Position numbers and translations under genes: made by a program
Part shown: piece after piece, positions 43,400 through 55,452 of the stretch
How the letters are laid out: every line of letters begins with the position of its first letter
Position numbering within the stretch: the first letter of the stretch is position 1
The notes under the pieces: model-generated
Told to the model about the DNA's origin: nothing
The model's input: only the letters and a program-made list of their open reading frames with translations
The model's database searches: none
NCBI GenBank assembly: GCA_035048495.1
Contig: CM068540.1
Location: forward strand, 10,214,829 to 10,278,828
DNA: 64,000 bases
Source: Euptelea pleiosperma
Lineage: Eukaryota > Streptophyta > Magnoliopsida > Ranunculales > Eupteleaceae
Direction: 5' to 3'

Positions 43400-43661
43400 C
43401 ATCCTCAATGAGTCTTACAAAATCAAACTAAATTCAAAAATTAACCTAGAAAACCATAAAAATTAGAGAGAGAAATGAGAAAATGTAGAGAGAGAAACAT
43501 CGAAGAAGGCTATCCTAGAGAGAGAAAATATGGGGGAGAGAGAAAGTGGAGAGATCTAGAGAGAGAAGAGAACTCTTACCTTGGAGTGGAGACGAATCAG
43601 CAAGGATGGGCAGCAACTAAAGACAAGAAGCTTTACCTCTTCCCACCTTCATTCTTCTTTA

Positions 43662-43699
<38 letters not shown>

Positions 43700-45871
43700 G
43701 TTTTATTTTCTTGAGAAGATGAATATCAAGGAAGGAAAGAACGGTTTCAAGAGGTGGAGTGTATCAAGGGGGGAAGATGGAACGTGAATCCAGCCATGGG
43801 GAGTGACGGCTTGGGCTTTTGTGAGAAGATGGAATGGGCGTGGAGGAGATGAGAACGTGGGAGTGTGAGTGGGAGACGTTGGTGATGGTTCCGGCAGAGG
43901 TGAGTTGCAGTGTTGAAGATGGAGTGCAGATTCCGGCGAGCTTCTCGCCGGAATCAATGGCAAGAGGCGGTGAAATAGGTGCAGCAGGCTGGTCTTCCAC
44001 GAAATGGTGTTGCAGCAGCAAGTGGACGTGGTGAGGTGCAGGTCCGTTGGTGGAGCAGCTAGCGTTGAAACGGTAGGAGAAGGGGCTGGGCAGTGTAGCA
44101 GCTGCTATGGTTGGAGATGCTGTAGTTGTTGAAAGCGATGCAGAGCAGCAATGTATGGGCACAACGGGTTGCTGGTTAGGCGACCACAAAGGAGAGGAGC
44201 ATGCTGCTAGTTCTAACGGAGGTGATTAGAAGTAGCAAGGCGAGAGGGTTGCAGGGACTGGTGTTGCCGCCTGCAACACTAGCAAGTCGTCCACAAAAAG
44301 AGAAGGGCGGCTAGGAGATGGGAGAGGGGAGGTGCGTCTTCAACGAATCCTCACCTTTCTTCTCTTCCTTCTACCTTTCTTTTCTATTTTTTTTTTCTTT
44401 GGTGGTGCGAGAAGAGCAAGGGGCGGTAGTGAGTTGCAGACTGCAGCTCCTTGAAAGAAGATGGAGAGGGCGACTAGGTTAGAGAAAGTGGTGAGAGAGA
44501 GTTGAGATGGAGAGAGTGAGATTAGGGTAAAAACGTGGAGAGTTATTTTTGGAGGAGGCGTCCCAATGCAAAAGGAAAGAGTGGGTTTCCTTTTATGGAG
44601 GAAACGGTTTGGGCCAAAATAGAAATCAGGGATGAAGAGAGACGGTCAAGAGAGAGAGAGCTCCCTTCTCTTTCTCCTCTTGTGGACCCCACTATGTGAT
44701 GGGCAACAAATACATGGGAATTAATCCCATGCATTTTCAAATGGCTTGGCCTCTTTACACATTGCTAAGCCCATGGGCCCTTACCTTAGCACTTCAGCAA
44801 GTGCATGGCTGCCCCCTTTGCCTCATGGCCTTGCTGCCACCCTTGCAATATGGACCCCACTTTAGCAACTTCAGCTTCTACTTGTCTTTTCCTTCCCTTG
44901 GTCCAACTTGTCCTCTCCCCAATAAGGTGAGATGCACCCTATCAATACCTCCAATGGAGGATATTTCTTTGTGTAGTAGATTATCCGTCCACCCTCTTCT
45001 TCATTAGGTAGGATATTATCCCATGCATCTTTAGCTTCTTGTCCATTGGAGTTTTATTTTTGGTTCTAGGATATGGGCTTGGGCCCATTGAAGCTAATGA
45101 GAAGTTGTTCTCCACAAAACTATCAAGATCTTTTGAATTTCATGTTGTCTCATGCTATGAGGTCACCACTTGCCCTGCAACTTGTATAGCCTTGGCCCAC
45201 ATATATCTTTGGCTCGTTACCTCGGCCAATCCATGGAATCATGTGTCGCAATTTGTGTGTCCACTGGCTCTTTGATTATCCTTTGGCTCGGCCTACTCTT
45301 GGCGCATATCTTCTTGCCTTAGCTTGTTAGGCTATTTCAGCTTTGATAATGACTTTTGTGGTCGATTTTGGGCCCGCATGCCATCAACATTTCCCAATTA
45401 GTGCTCTTGGTCTTTGACTTGGTCTTCTGCATGCTTTACCAATTGAGCAAGTCCTCATCTTGTGTTAGTTGATAAGCTTTAATCTCCTTAGTCTCTTCTT
45501 TGAGGGCTTGCCTCTCCTTCTCTCTTAATCTTCTCTCAGGCTTTTCCGACTCTCTGGCTCTCCCGTCTTTGGCCTACATCTTTTTGTCCAAGTCCACTGG
45601 CTCTTTATGCTTTGATTAAAGGCATTGTAGGTTGATTGTGGGCCCACCAGTCTTGAGAACCGTCTGATCGGGTTTCCTGCGACAAAAGAAGCGCGTAATG
45701 AGACTCAATCAGAACGGCTTTATATCTAGACTTCCAAAAATGTGTTTAATGCATGCAAATATACCATTTCGTCCAGAAAAGTGTGTTTTACGCAATGAGA
45801 TAGACTCTTACGTAGAAAAGTGGATAATTAGAGCAGTTTTACGTAGGAGAGTGCGATAACGCTAACAGGAT

Positions 45872-45892
45872 AAGTGCTTAAAATAAGCACTT
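45872..45892. other. Near-terminal U3 hairpin, 3' LTR copy
   Basis: AAGTGCTTA, AAA loop, TAAGCACTT: a perfect 9-bp inverted repeat starting 16 bp inside the U3 end of the LTR. The other LTR has it at 58125-58145; element B has only a degenerate version. Confidence 0.75.
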
Positions 45893-45908
45893 TTGAGCGA
45901 ATATCACA

Positions 45909-45918
45909 ACCCCCAACC
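45909..45918 (-). promoter_or_regulatory. Polypurine tract of element A
   Basis: On the element strand GGTTGGGGGT lies directly before the 3' LTR start TGTGATATTC. This is the expected place of the plus-strand primer for reverse transcription. Element B has the same tract at 59804-59813 in the same place. Confidence 0.85.
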
Positions 45919-47449
45919 AGCATATTGCCAATCCTTGGCAATTAGTGCGAAATAAATGAGCTTAAAAGGGCTCTGCACATGCTGCACACTTTTTCATATT
46001 AGCTCCGGGAAAACACCGTTCGTCAAATCATTGAATGGATGCAAAAACAGTTACATGCTAGCGAAGAGTTAGAAAGTATTTGCAAGACTACAGACTGATA
46101 ATCATGACCCAGAATAGTCAGACTCTGCGTGTGTGTGTGCTCAACATTCTCATCATCCGACAGTAAAGATTTCTAGATCACCTCTAAGTTTTTATGCCTC
46201 GACCTCAAATCTCACACGTTTAGCACTCAGAATAGAATCACATAAGAAGGGTTTTCTTCTTTTCTCTCAATTTATATGTGAGGAGATGTATTGATATATG
46301 AAAGCAAAGATCTCACATATGTATTATTTGAAGGAAGGACATCTTTAACAGAAGAAGATCTCATGATTGGAATACCACTTCACTCGGGAACGTTAGATCA
46401 AACTCTATAGCTTCTCCTTCTCCAATCTCCACATTTTATGATCGTGCTATCCTAGAATCAAGTAGGACTTTCCTGCGTTGTAATGAGGCTTAGGTCAGGT
46501 GTAGAAAAATAAAGGTATACAGGATTTCAAAGATCTTGAGAGGATATTGCCATTTTCTTGAATTTTTCCTGCGACGTAACACCATTATCTGGTTCTTTTT
46601 CCTTTTTTTTTGTATTTTTCTCTTTTTCTTGATATTTCTGAGACTGCTCAATTTCTTTTCAGCTCTTCTTCATACTTTCTTTCTATATTTTGTTTTTGGC
46701 TTGAACCACTTTCTTTTCCTTTTGATTCTTCTTCTTTACTTTTCTTTTCACGGTACACCCACATCAGTTATTCTATTGTCCATCTCAAAATAAGGGTAGC
46801 CAGTCATGTTTCGTAGCTAGACTGGATTTTAGGTTGATGGGTTTACAAAAAAAAAAAGGCTTTTATAGAATGGCTCAAGGGGTTTCTAGTGAAGTATAAT
46901 TCAGGTGAGTAAAAAGGCTGAATGGTTCAGAAAAATGGCCTAAATTATTTTCTAAGGTTTGCACTATCATGTATACTGTCTTGACTAGATACAGAGAAGG
47001 TTCTGTCGTAGTAATCCAATTTTTGATGTCGTTCCGAGTTTTATGATCGAAGCAAAAGATAATGAGATCTCTCAACGAATATTGCGGGCATGAAGAACAG
47101 TGAGTCATCTTGTGACTCAGGATTAATGTATAACTCTCTGAAACGATTAAAGGCTCGAAAGCTCACTGGGTTAGGTCTCCACAATTATTCTCACAGGATC
47201 TCCAGAATTTCTAAACTTAGGGTGACTCTGATATTGATAGTGTACAATTGTGCCAAATCTGAGTTTTTCTGAGTTTTCAAACCTGCTGTAGTCATGCTTG
47301 AATTGACTCAACGCTAACTTTAAACAAAAATTGACATCCTCAATACTGACTTAATGGAGGTTTTTAGCTAATCAAAGTCAGGGTATTTGACACATTTTTG
47401 AAATTCTAGAAAACTTTTGGAGAACATCGGAAATCACCCCAAAAACAAG

Positions 47450-47451
<2 letters not shown>

Positions 47452-47490
<39 letters not shown>
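47452..47490. repeat. T39 homopolymer
   Basis: Thirty-nine T in a row within the 3' region of element A. The homologous site in element B has an A14 run (from 58280). Length is probably imprecise in the assembly. Confidence 0.9.
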
Positions 47491-47492
<2 letters not shown>

Positions 47493-47525
47493 CAAAATGA
47501 AGACATGAGTTTTGGTAAATACCCC

Positions 47526-47535
47526 ACCCCCAACC
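47526..47535 (-). promoter_or_regulatory. Internal copy of the polypurine-tract motif
   Basis: GGTTGGGGGT on the element strand, followed by GGGGTATT. It is conserved in element B at 58234-58243. It could serve as a secondary plus-strand primer; function is inference. Confidence 0.5.
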
Positions 47536-47808
47536 AAAATACAGCACCGTCCTCGGTGCTCATGACCGGGACATAAAATGATGAAAAATCGGTGATGATG
47601 ATGCAAAGGTTCAGGGAAGATGTTACCGTCGGTAGAAACTCGACAGTGTGTGATACCTGATGATCGGAAGAATGAATGTACCTGCATTTTTAAAGATATA
47701 ACAATAATAACAAATGCATGAGACTCATGTACTCTAGGAATACCGGAATTGCCTTTCCGAAAGCGCTAAGTTTTACGTCTTCAGCCAGACACAACGGGGG
47801 TGACAGGC

Positions 47809-47818
47809 ACCCCCAACC
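47809..47818 (-). promoter_or_regulatory. Second internal copy of the polypurine-tract motif
   Basis: GGTTGGGGGT on the element strand, just after the end of the shifted pol frame (stop at 47849-47851). Element B is truncated before this point, so conservation cannot be tested here. Confidence 0.45.
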
Positions 47819-47848
47819 AAGTTGGAGCATAGGAGACTGAGTGGATCA

Positions 47849-48103
47849 TCAGTCGACATAGACAGGATCGATGAGATCGATCTCAAAAGTCTGAATGAAT
47901 AATACGTCAAGTTCATGGAACTGTTTAAGACGCTGGCCATTTACCTGAAAAGAGGAGTGATCCTTGGGATCCTCAATAGTGATTGCCCCGAAGGGTGTGA
48001 CTGCTGTGACCGTATAAGGACCGGTCCACCTAGATTTCAGTTTTCCAGGGAAGAGATGAAGACGAGAATTATAAAGAAGGACCTTCTGTCCTGGATGGAA
48101 CTC
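47849..48103 (-). pseudogene. Frameshifted C-terminal end of element A integrase
   Basis: In the frame one base off from gag-pol, 84 sense codons run from 48103 to a TGA at 47849-47851. They resemble the integrase C-terminal module that normally follows in Ty3/gypsy pol, including the GPY motif (TGG ACC GGT CCT TAT at about 48014-48028). The upstream pol frame reads past this in the wrong phase and stops at 48037-48039. The simplest cause is one missing A in the short A run at 48104-48107, in the genome or in the assembly. Confidence 0.85.
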
Positions 48104-51100
48104 TTTCTGAGGATGCTCTTGTCATGTATCCACTTCATTTTGGCTTTGTAATTCTTGGATAAGTTGTAGGCATCATTTCTGAGTTCTTCTAACTCATTCA
48201 TTTGGAGTTTTCGCTCTTCCCCTGCAGAGTCGAGGTCGAAGTTGAGCTTCTTAATGGCCCACAGAGCACGATGTTCAATCTCTACCGGTAGATGACAGGG
48301 TTTCCCAAAGACGAGACGATAGGGAGACATATTGAGTGGGGTCTTGTAGGCGGTTCTGTATGCCCATAAAGCATCAGTGAGACGAGTAGACCAGTCTTTA
48401 CGTGTGGTATTGACTGTCTTCTCCAAGATCTGCTTGATCTGACGATTAGAAACCTCCACTTGACCACTAGTCTGTGGATGATAAGCTAGGGCAACCTTGT
48501 GGGTTACCCCATACTTTTTCATTAAGTTCTCGAATATCTTATTGCAGAAATGGGTGCCCCCATCACTAATGATGGCCTTAGGGGCACCGAATCGAGCGAA
48601 GATGAACTCCTTTAGGAATTTGACCACCACTTTGTGGTCATTGGTCTTGGTGGGAATGGCTTCTATCCATTTGGATACATAGTCTACCGCAAGGAGAATG
48701 TACTCAAAACCATAGGAAATGGGAAAGGGGCCCATGAAGTCGATGCCCCAAATGTCAAATATTTCATCGACTTGGATGGGAGTGAGGGGCATCATGTTCC
48801 TCTGGGAGATGCGGCCTAGATGCTGGCAATTAGGACAGGTTTTGCTGTAGATGTGGGCATCTTTAAATAATGTGGGCCAGTAGAATCCGCATTGCAGCAC
48901 TTTTTCTGCAGTCTTCTTAGTGCTGAAATGACCACCACAAGGTTGGTCATGACACGAGGATAAGATATTGAGTTGGTCCGACTCAGGGACACAGAGACGA
49001 ATGATCTGGTCAGGACAGTATTTATACAAATAAGGGTCATCCCAAGAGTAGTACTTAACTCTTGCTAGGAATTGGCTTTTGTCCTGTTTTGACCAGTGTG
49101 ACGGCATTTCTTCGGTGACAAGGTAATTGACAATGTCAGCATACCAAGGATTAACAGAGATGGCGAACAGTTGTTCGTCTGGAAAGGTTTCAGGGATGGG
49201 CTGGGTGTCGAAGGATGACTCTAAAGTCAGTCTAGATAAGTGATCAGCCACTACATTCTCAGTTCCTTTCTTATCCTTAATCTCGAGGTCGAATTCCTGC
49301 AGTAAGAGAATCCATCGAATTAATCGAGGCTTGGTTTCCTTTTTCGACATGAGATAACGAAGGGCTGCATGATCAGTGTACACAACCACCTTAGTGGCTA
49401 AGAGGTACTGACGAAATTTATCAAGGGCGAAGACTACCGCCAGGAGTTCTTTCTCAGTGGTGGAGTAATTCATTTGGGCAGAGTTAAGAGTTTTGCTCGC
49501 GTAGTAGATCACGTGTGACCTTTTGTCAACTCTCTGCCCTAGAACGGCGCCTAATGCGTAGTCAGAAGCATCGCACATTACCTCGAAAGGTAGAGTCCAG
49601 TCCGGGGGACGGATAATGGGCGCAGTAGTGAGCTCAGATTTGAGACGCTCAAATGCCTTGACACAGTCAGCATTAAAGTCGAAAGGACTATCTTTAGCCA
49701 GAAGATGGGACAGAGGTCGAGCGATTTGAGAGAAGTCCTTGATGAATCGCCTATAGAATCCTCCGTGTCCCAAAAAGGAACGGATGTCACGTACGGACTT
49801 AGGAATGGGCAAGGTCGAGATGATATCGATTTTAGCTTTGTCGACCTCAATGCCCTGATGGGAAATGACATGTCCCAGAACAATGCCCTTCTTCACCATG
49901 AAGTGGCATTTCTCCCAATTGAGGACAAGTCGCTTGTCCTGACAGCGTTGAAGTACCAGCCCTAGATGGTTCAGACAGTCATCAAAGGATGACCCAAAAA
50001 CTGAGAAGTCGTCCATAAAGACTTCGAGGAATTTTTCCACCATGTCAGAGAATATACTCATCATACACCTCTGAAAGGTCGCGGGTGCATTGCAGAGGCC
50101 AAAGGGCATGCGCTTGTAGGCAAAAGTGCCAAAGGGACAGGTGAAAGTTGTCTTCTCGTGATCCTCAGGGGCGATGGGTATTTGATTATACCCTGAGTAA
50201 CCATCGAGGAAGCAGTAATAGGAGTGACCTGCTAGTCTCTCCAACATTTGGTCTATGAAGGGTAAAGGAAAATGGTCCTTCCTAGTGTTGGTGTTGAGTC
50301 GTCGGTAATCGATGCAGACTCTCCACCCTTTCTTCAGGCGCTGGGTGACCATTTCCTTGTTCTCATTTTCCACAACTGTGAATCCTGCCTTTTTAGGGAC
50401 GACATGAATAGGACTCACCCATTTGCTATCGGAGATGGGGTAAATGATACCCGCATCTAACAGTTTAAGGACCTCATCCCGGACTACATCCTTCAAGACG
50501 GGGTTCAACCTCCTCTGGTGTTCTCGAGAGGTTTTGGATTCATCCTCGAGATAGATGTGATGTTGGCACACTGAGGGGTCTATGCCTCGAATATCATCTA
50601 TAGTCCAACCTATCGCAGATTTGTGCTCGTTGAGCAGCTCGAGAAGTTTTTTACGTTCACTCTCAGACAAAGCGGAAGCAATAATGACAGGGTAGGTTTC
50701 CTTAGGACCAAGATAGGCATAGGAAAGATCTGTGGGAAGAGGCTTAAGCTCCAATATTGGAGCAGATGGAGTAGAAATAGGTGTCACAGAAGACACGGAT
50801 TGAAGAGGTTTGACTTCAGTAGGTAAAGGAAGGATGGGTTCTCTGGCCATGGTTATCAGAGGCTCGAACTCGATGAGAGGAGCGGGGATCTCTATCAGTG
50901 GAGCAGTCTCCAAAAGATCATTGAGATCAGAAATAGCTGACTCTGTTGCAAAGTCAGCTCCAAAGTGTGCTAGACACTGCTTAAGAATATCTTCGGTGGA
51001 GTCCGGGATTAGACTCTCAACGGCACACATTTCATCGGTCACTTCGCGATCGGCATCTTGTTGCATTAAACGAAAGATGTTGACCTCAGCTTTGAGGTTA

Positions 51101-53613
51101 CCGAAAGCAATGGACATGTTTCCGTCCCGGCACCCGATGTGTGCGTTCGCGGTGGCAAGGAATGGACGGCCTAAGATGACCGGAATGCGGTTATCCTGAC
51201 ACGGCTCGGTGTCTAGAATGATAAAGTCCACAGGATAATAAAAGTCAGCGACTTTTACTAGGACATCTTCAATGATTCCTCTTGGAATCTTGATGGACTG
51301 ATCAGCCAATTTCAGGGTGACATTGGTAGGCTTCATATCTTTCAGTCCTAACTGCTGATATACCGAGAATGGTATGAGGTTAACGCTAGCCCCTAAATCT
51401 AGCAAGGCAGTGCAGCTAAAGTTGTCACCAATTTCACATTGGACAGTTGGGCTACCTGGATCCTTGTGTTTGATCACACTGTTGCGTTGAATGAACGCGG
51501 TAGCTTTTTCGGCCAAGAAAGCAGCTTTGGGTACATGCGTACGCCGCTTAACTGTGCACAAGTCCTTGAGGAATTTGGCATAGGAAGGGATTTGCTTGAT
51601 AGCAGAAAGGAATGGGATATTGATCTGGACGTCTTTAAAGACATCTAAGATCTCAGAGAATTGCTGATCCCGCTTATCTTGGACAAGTCTGTCCGGGAAG
51701 GGAGGCTTTACTCGACAAATGGATTTGTCTTTAGCCTTAGATTTCTGCACAGGGATATCTGATGTTGGTGCAGAGGTAGAAGAAGCAGAGGTAGGATTAG
51801 GACTAGTTTCCTCTGTGCGAGTGATGGGTGCCGGAGATGGCACCGGTGGTGGTTGGACTCCCATGTCCACAGTTTTTCCAGATCGTAGGGTGGTTACAGC
51901 TTGCACCTCCCCTTGACACTTCTCATTCTGGCTTTGAGATTGGGATCCGATCTCATATACTGCCCCTTTGGCATTTCCTTTAGGGTTGGCAATGGGTTGG
52001 CTAGGAAAGATGCCTTTAGCTTTCTCAGCTTCCAGGTTGCCTAAGCGTTGCTCTAGACGAAGCAAGGATTGTTGTTGCTGTTGCTCTAGGCGTTGCATAG
52101 ATTGTTGTTGCTGAGTAATGAGTTGAGCTAGAAGGTCCTCTATACCAGATTTGGGGACCGACTGTTGGGGAACAGCTAAAGGGAGCTGAGGCACCAATTC
52201 GCGACTCGAGCTCATCGGGGCATTATAGTTATAGGCGGAAGAATTGGTTGGGACAATCTGTTGGTTCTGAAAGTTCTGGGGAACTCTTTGCTGATTCTGA
52301 AATGTGCTCTGTTGTCCAGAGTATTGACCCTGTTGGAACTGCTGGTTCTGAGTAGATGGGTACTGATTCTGCTGATATTGTCCCTGATTGAATTGCCTAT
52401 TGGGTTGATTGAACCCAGGAGGATACATGCCCTGAGGTTGACGTGGAGGTTGAGCTTGTGGTTGAGTAGACTGAGGCCTCCAAGAAAAGTTAGGGTGGTT
52501 TCTCGTGTCCGGATGATAAGATTGACTATACGAGTTCTGAGTGGGTGGTTTGTATGTGCTGAAAGCACAAACTTCTTCCTGAAGAGGATTAGACCATCCT
52601 TCATTCAAAGGACAATGCTCAGTAGTATGAGAGGGTTGCAGACAGAGGGTGCAGGATTCCATAGGGCTCTCGTGTCCCACATGCATGACTGGGGTGGATT
52701 GTTGAGTAGGCTTTTGTACAGACACAGCCAGTGCCGAGACTGACTTGCTCAACTCTTGAATGACTGATCGAAGCTCAGTATCAGCTGTAGCATCATGTCC
52801 CTTGGTTGTCCTTTGGACCGAAGTGGTTCGACTAAACTCTGAGTCAGTCGTCCAATGTTGAGAGTTTTCGCCTAACTCTCCCAAGAATTTGTATGCATCG
52901 GTCGGAGTTTGGTGCAGGAATTTTCCTTGGCACATTGACTCTACCATGGTCCGGGACTCATCAGTAAGTCCCTTGTAGAAGACATGGACAAGATTGCCCT
53001 TGTCGATGCTATGGTGGGGACACTTAGTCAGGTAGTCTTGGAATCTATCCCACGCTTCAAAAAATTTCTCATCGGACTTTTGTCGAAAGTCCTGGATGAG
53101 TTGCTTCATTTGGTTGGTCCGAGTCATGGGGTAGAATTTAGACATGAATTTGCCTACCAACTCTTTCCAACTGCTGATTGAATCAGCGGGTAAGGAGTAG
53201 AGCCAATCTGAGGCTCGGTCTTTGAGCGAGAATGGGAAAACTCGCAGACGGACATTGTCATCATCGAGGTTCTGATTCTTGAAAAGTAGGATGACATGTT
53301 GGAATTCCCTAATATGGGAATATGGGTCTTCTCTTGGGAGACCACGAAAGGTTGGCAGCATTTGGATCGTCTGTGGCCTGATCTCAAATTGTACCGCCGT
53401 AGTAGGTGGGAGAACAATGCAAGTGGGCGGATTGGCAGAGATAGGAGCGAACGTCTCGATAAGAGGTCGTTCGACTGCCATGACTACAAAGGTAGTAGTA
53501 CTGGGGGAGGCGGGTGGTGAAAGAGATGGGGAAGAATTCAGTGGAGGATCCACTGTAGGGATGTGATTCTCAGATCGAACCAAGCGTTTGTTCGGACGAT
53601 TCCAAACGGGCAT
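48037..53613 (-). CDS. gag-pol: Element A gag-pol polyprotein, truncated at integrase C-terminus
   Basis: Single frame of 1,858 codons encoding the capsid and replication enzymes of the retrotransposon. First ATG is at 53613; five codons further up the frame has TTG, and an in-frame TAG lies at 53632-53634, so ATG is chosen. Numbering from that Met: gag capsid about 85-255; CCHC zinc knuckle (C-X2-C-X4-H-X4-C) 321-334; Gln/Pro-rich linker about 345-520; aspartic protease DLGAS 739-743 and ILGRPF 813-818; reverse transcriptase about 1030-1255 with FMDD 1199-1202; RNase H with D1348, E1389, D1414, D1457; integrase HHCC zinc site H1555, H1562, C1593, C1596 and catalytic D1625, D1684, E1720 (D-X35-E). 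The last about 21 residues are out of frame relative to the family, so the GPY-type DNA-binding tail is lost. All visible catalytic residues are present. Gag and pol in one frame is common in Athila. Confidence 0.93.
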   Translation of the reverse strand: MPVWNRPNKRLVRSENHIPTVDPPLNSSPSLSPPASPSTTTFVVMAVERPLIETFAPISANPPTCIVLPPTTAVQFEIRPQTIQMLPTFRGLPREDPYSHIREFQHVILLFKNQNLDDDNVRLRVFPFSLKDRASDWLYSLPADSISSWKELVGKFMSKFYPMTRTNQMKQLIQDFRQKSDEKFFEAWDRFQDYLTKCPHHSIDKGNLVHVFYKGLTDESRTMVESMCQGKFLHQTPTDAYKFLGELGENSQHWTTDSEFSRTTSVQRTTKGHDATADTELRSVIQELSKSVSALAVSVQKPTQQSTPVMHVGHESPMESCTLCLQPSHTTEHCPLNEGWSNPLQEEVCAFSTYKPPTQNSYSQSYHPDTRNHPNFSWRPQSTQPQAQPPRQPQGMYPPGFNQPNRQFNQGQYQQNQYPSTQNQQFQQGQYSGQQSTFQNQQRVPQNFQNQQIVPTNSSAYNYNAPMSSSRELVPQLPLAVPQQSVPKSGIEDLLAQLITQQQQSMQRLEQQQQQSLLRLEQRLGNLEAEKAKGIFPSQPIANPKGNAKGAVYEIGSQSQSQNEKCQGEVQAVTTLRSGKTVDMGVQPPPVPSPAPITRTEETSPNPTSASSTSAPTSDIPVQKSKAKDKSICRVKPPFPDRLVQDKRDQQFSEILDVFKDVQINIPFLSAIKQIPSYAKFLKDLCTVKRRTHVPKAAFLAEKATAFIQRNSVIKHKDPGSPTVQCEIGDNFSCTALLDLGASVNLIPFSVYQQLGLKDMKPTNVTLKLADQSIKIPRGIIEDVLVKVADFYYPVDFIILDTEPCQDNRIPVILGRPFLATANAHIGCRDGNMSIAFGNLKAEVNIFRLMQQDADREVTDEMCAVESLIPDSTEDILKQCLAHFGADFATESAISDLNDLLETAPLIEIPAPLIEFEPLITMAREPILPLPTEVKPLQSVSSVTPISTPSAPILELKPLPTDLSYAYLGPKETYPVIIASALSESERKKLLELLNEHKSAIGWTIDDIRGIDPSVCQHHIYLEDESKTSREHQRRLNPVLKDVVRDEVLKLLDAGIIYPISDSKWVSPIHVVPKKAGFTVVENENKEMVTQRLKKGWRVCIDYRRLNTNTRKDHFPLPFIDQMLERLAGHSYYCFLDGYSGYNQIPIAPEDHEKTTFTCPFGTFAYKRMPFGLCNAPATFQRCMMSIFSDMVEKFLEVFMDDFSVFGSSFDDCLNHLGLVLQRCQDKRLVLNWEKCHFMVKKGIVLGHVISHQGIEVDKAKIDIISTLPIPKSVRDIRSFLGHGGFYRRFIKDFSQIARPLSHLLAKDSPFDFNADCVKAFERLKSELTTAPIIRPPDWTLPFEVMCDASDYALGAVLGQRVDKRSHVIYYASKTLNSAQMNYSTTEKELLAVVFALDKFRQYLLATKVVVYTDHAALRYLMSKKETKPRLIRWILLLQEFDLEIKDKKGTENVVADHLSRLTLESSFDTQPIPETFPDEQLFAISVNPWYADIVNYLVTEEMPSHWSKQDKSQFLARVKYYSWDDPYLYKYCPDQIIRLCVPESDQLNILSSCHDQPCGGHFSTKKTAEKVLQCGFYWPTLFKDAHIYSKTCPNCQHLGRISQRNMMPLTPIQVDEIFDIWGIDFMGPFPISYGFEYILLAVDYVSKWIEAIPTKTNDHKVVVKFLKEFIFARFGAPKAIISDGGTHFCNKIFENLMKKYGVTHKVALAYHPQTSGQVEVSNRQIKQILEKTVNTTRKDWSTRLTDALWAYRTAYKTPLNMSPYRLVFGKPCHLPVEIEHRALWAIKKLNFDLDSAGEERKLQMNELEELRNDAYNLSKNYKAKMKWIHDKSILRKSSIQDRRSFFIILVFISSLEN

Positions 53614-54436
53614 ACGCGAATGAGGCAAGCTCTATACTTGGCAAAAAGTTGCCAGAGAGGAACACTATCCTAAATGATGCACACCAAGCACAGATAATCC
53701 TATTCTATGCAATCAGGATATATTTTAGGAATTATCTTTTTTTAGTTTTGGGGCTAGAGTAGATTATGACAGTGGGCGGACCACTGGTTTATCTTTTAAC
53801 CGCCGGACTAACTGTTTTGCACTCAGAGGTTCTCACCAGGCTATACTCTTCAGAGCGAATCCTTTAGTACTAACTCTAGTTAACAACAAGGCAATCCGAA
53901 GCCTAGACAGACGTGCGGCACAATGGCTGTCTTAAGTACGTCCCAGACTAACCGGATTGGTCAAGTGTATAAGAAGAGTGTTCCCTCGGGTTAAGCTAGG
54001 GTTGGTGCGTGTTCCTAGTCCACACGCAACTAACCGCCGAATAGTCCAAGATGCCACGTCGAGCTCAGTGTACTTGAGTAGCAGGGACTTATGGGTGTGT
54101 TAGACAACAGGGACCCGCGCTCGTGGTCTTATTTCGATTGGATGTTAAGCGGGTTCGCTTTGCGTGGATTTTTCCTCGAACACCGGGCTAATTGGCTCTA
54201 CTTCTTGATTCTTTTTAATTAAATGGAGCCTTGGGATCAAATCAGTTGGAATGATGAGGTGGGTGATGAAATCCCACCAGTTTCAATTTGGAGCTGGGTC
54301 TGCTCTCTTAGAGTTGATTAATTAACGGCCACGCCACGCAAGTCGAAGAATATGGATGCGAAAGCAAATAGACAAGCGGCAATGATGCACCCAATATGCT
54401 CTGTATCGCACTCAAGGCGAGGATAGAGACTTACCT

Positions 54437-54456
54437 CCCGTGGGCCACGCCACGGG
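54437..54456. other. Leader hairpin in element A
   Basis: CCCGTGG, 6-nt loop GCCACG, CCACGGG: a perfect 7-bp stem. The homologous site in element C (about 62888-62907) keeps the stem apart from one pair. Possible RNA packaging or dimer structure, inferred from its place upstream of gag. Confidence 0.6.
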
Positions 54457-55216
54457 GTCTCCTCCGTGGGTTAGAGAGGGGTATCCTAATGGGCTTGGGC
54501 CCGACTCCACCTCTTTGAGCTTTTGCTCTCTACCCACACTGGATCGTGTTCCTGCAGAAAAGTTAGATCACACGGTCTAGGTAGTCGGGATTCTATTTGG
54601 AAGATCTTTGCCTTTTTAGGGTTCACAGAACAAGCACTGGATTTAGGCAAGTTTTTTGAATTAATTTCCAAGTTCGAGATGGGTTAAAATTTAGGAATTC
54701 CCAGATTGGAAAATACCTAGATTGGAAAGTTTCCCGAACGGTGGAGATCTTCCAAGAAAGATTTGATTGCGAGATCCCTTATAATTTTGGGAAATTTCCC
54801 AAAATTGAAATTCTTGCTAGATTTGGGGTGTTTCCTTTTGCAGACTTTTCCAAATTCGGAAGATTTCTAAAGATAGAAATTCTTCTAAAGAGGAAACTTC
54901 TAAAAGGGGAAACCCTAATTTAGCAAAGTTTCAAGATTTTAGAATCTTTCCAAAAATCGCAAATCCTTGATTGGTGATTTCTAAAAATCTGCAGAATATA
55001 AAATCCTAATTTTTTTTTTGAATTTTGATTTTTGAATTTTTTTGGTAATTTCCACTTAATCTAGGGTTTCTAAAAAACCCTAGAACAAGATCTAGCAGTT
55101 ATATGGAAAGCAGTAAAATTCCTAAATTATTACAAATTGCACTCGGCCTTCCGAGGCATTAAAAATAGTAATTTAAAAACTGCTAAAAATCAACAAAAAC
55201 AAAAAATAGAAAGTTT

Positions 55217-55231
55217 CCCGAAAAGGTCGGG
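55217..55231. other. Short hairpin downstream of the primer site
   Basis: CCCGA, AAAGG loop, TCGGG, about 85 bases inside the primer binding site on the element strand. Identical arms occur in element C at 63654-63668. Confidence 0.55.
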
Positions 55232-55313
55232 CTGGCCAAATTGAGCAGCTTTTCGCTTCAGCAACTTTCCAATTCCGTCTTTACGTCCTTTTTCGCACTC
55301 CCGAACACCCGAG

Positions 55314-55327
55314 CGGCAGCGGCGCCA
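55314..55327 (-). promoter_or_regulatory. Primer binding site of element A (tRNA-Asp-like)
   Basis: On the element strand TGGCGCCGCTGCCG starts two bases after the 5' LTR. It matches the complement of the plant tRNA-Asp 3' end (TGGCGCCGTTGCCG) at 13 of 14 bases. tRNA-Asp priming is known for Athila. Confidence 0.88.
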
Positions 55328-55452
55328 TTTGAAAGTAGGGTTTTTCCGCGTCGTTGGTTTCGGAAATCCTAGATCTCAACAATATTTGTAATTATCCGAT
55401 TCTTTTTCACTCAAATCCTGCAAAAATCACAGGGTTGCACAGTGGCTCGTGT

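Larger units (their letters stand above)
43082..45908 (-). repeat. Element A 3' LTR (2,827 bp)
   Basis: Direct repeat of 55330-58161. The boundaries are where the two copies start and stop matching: TGAAAGTAGGG at the left and GAATATCACA at the right on the plus strand, giving TG...CA ends. It contains a T34 run (40 T in the other copy), GA-rich tracts, a poly(A) signal and U3 repeats. Its left end abuts satellite directly. The ORFs inside it lack ATG or are homopolymer translations and are not called as genes. Confidence 0.95.
45919..47848 (-). other. Non-coding 3' region of element A
   Basis: About 1.9 kb between the (frameshifted) end of pol and the polypurine tract. Many Athila elements carry an env-like frame here. 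I find no long frame, no transmembrane-rich protein and no frame shared with the homologous part of element B (58162-59813), although the DNA is well conserved between the two. It holds a 39-T run (47452-47490, A on the element strand) and two additional copies of the polypurine-tract motif. Confidence 0.7.
53614..55313 (-). other. Element A 5' leader (untranslated)
   Basis: 1.7 kb between primer binding site and gag. No long frame. Includes the CCCGA/TCGGG hairpin at 55217-55231 near the primer site, the GC-rich hairpin at 54437-54456, and AT-rich stretches with short repeats of GAAATTC-like words. Element C has a homologous leader at 62784-63750, so the region is conserved beyond one copy and may hold packaging and translation signals (inference). 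Confidence 0.75.

Noticed and set aside
43475..43787. Short plus-strand ORFs rich in Phe next to the T34 run (and at 55723-56041)
   Set aside because: Translated homopolymer on the strand opposite to the element.
46875..47108. Possible env remnant, 77-codon minus-strand frame in A
   Set aside because: The homologous stretch of B does not keep the frame, and there is no signal peptide or transmembrane segment.
48282..53566. Plus- and minus-strand ORFs overlapping gag-pol
   Set aside because: Shadow frames of a strongly coding region with clear domain order.
53614..53628. Five extra N-terminal codons of gag-pol
   Set aside because: The codon at 53626-53628 is TTG, not ATG. The first ATG in frame is at 53613, so the eukaryotic start was placed there.
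54898..54920. Telomere-like AAACCCTAA word in the leader
   Set aside because: Single occurrence per element, not tandem; also present in C at the homologous place.
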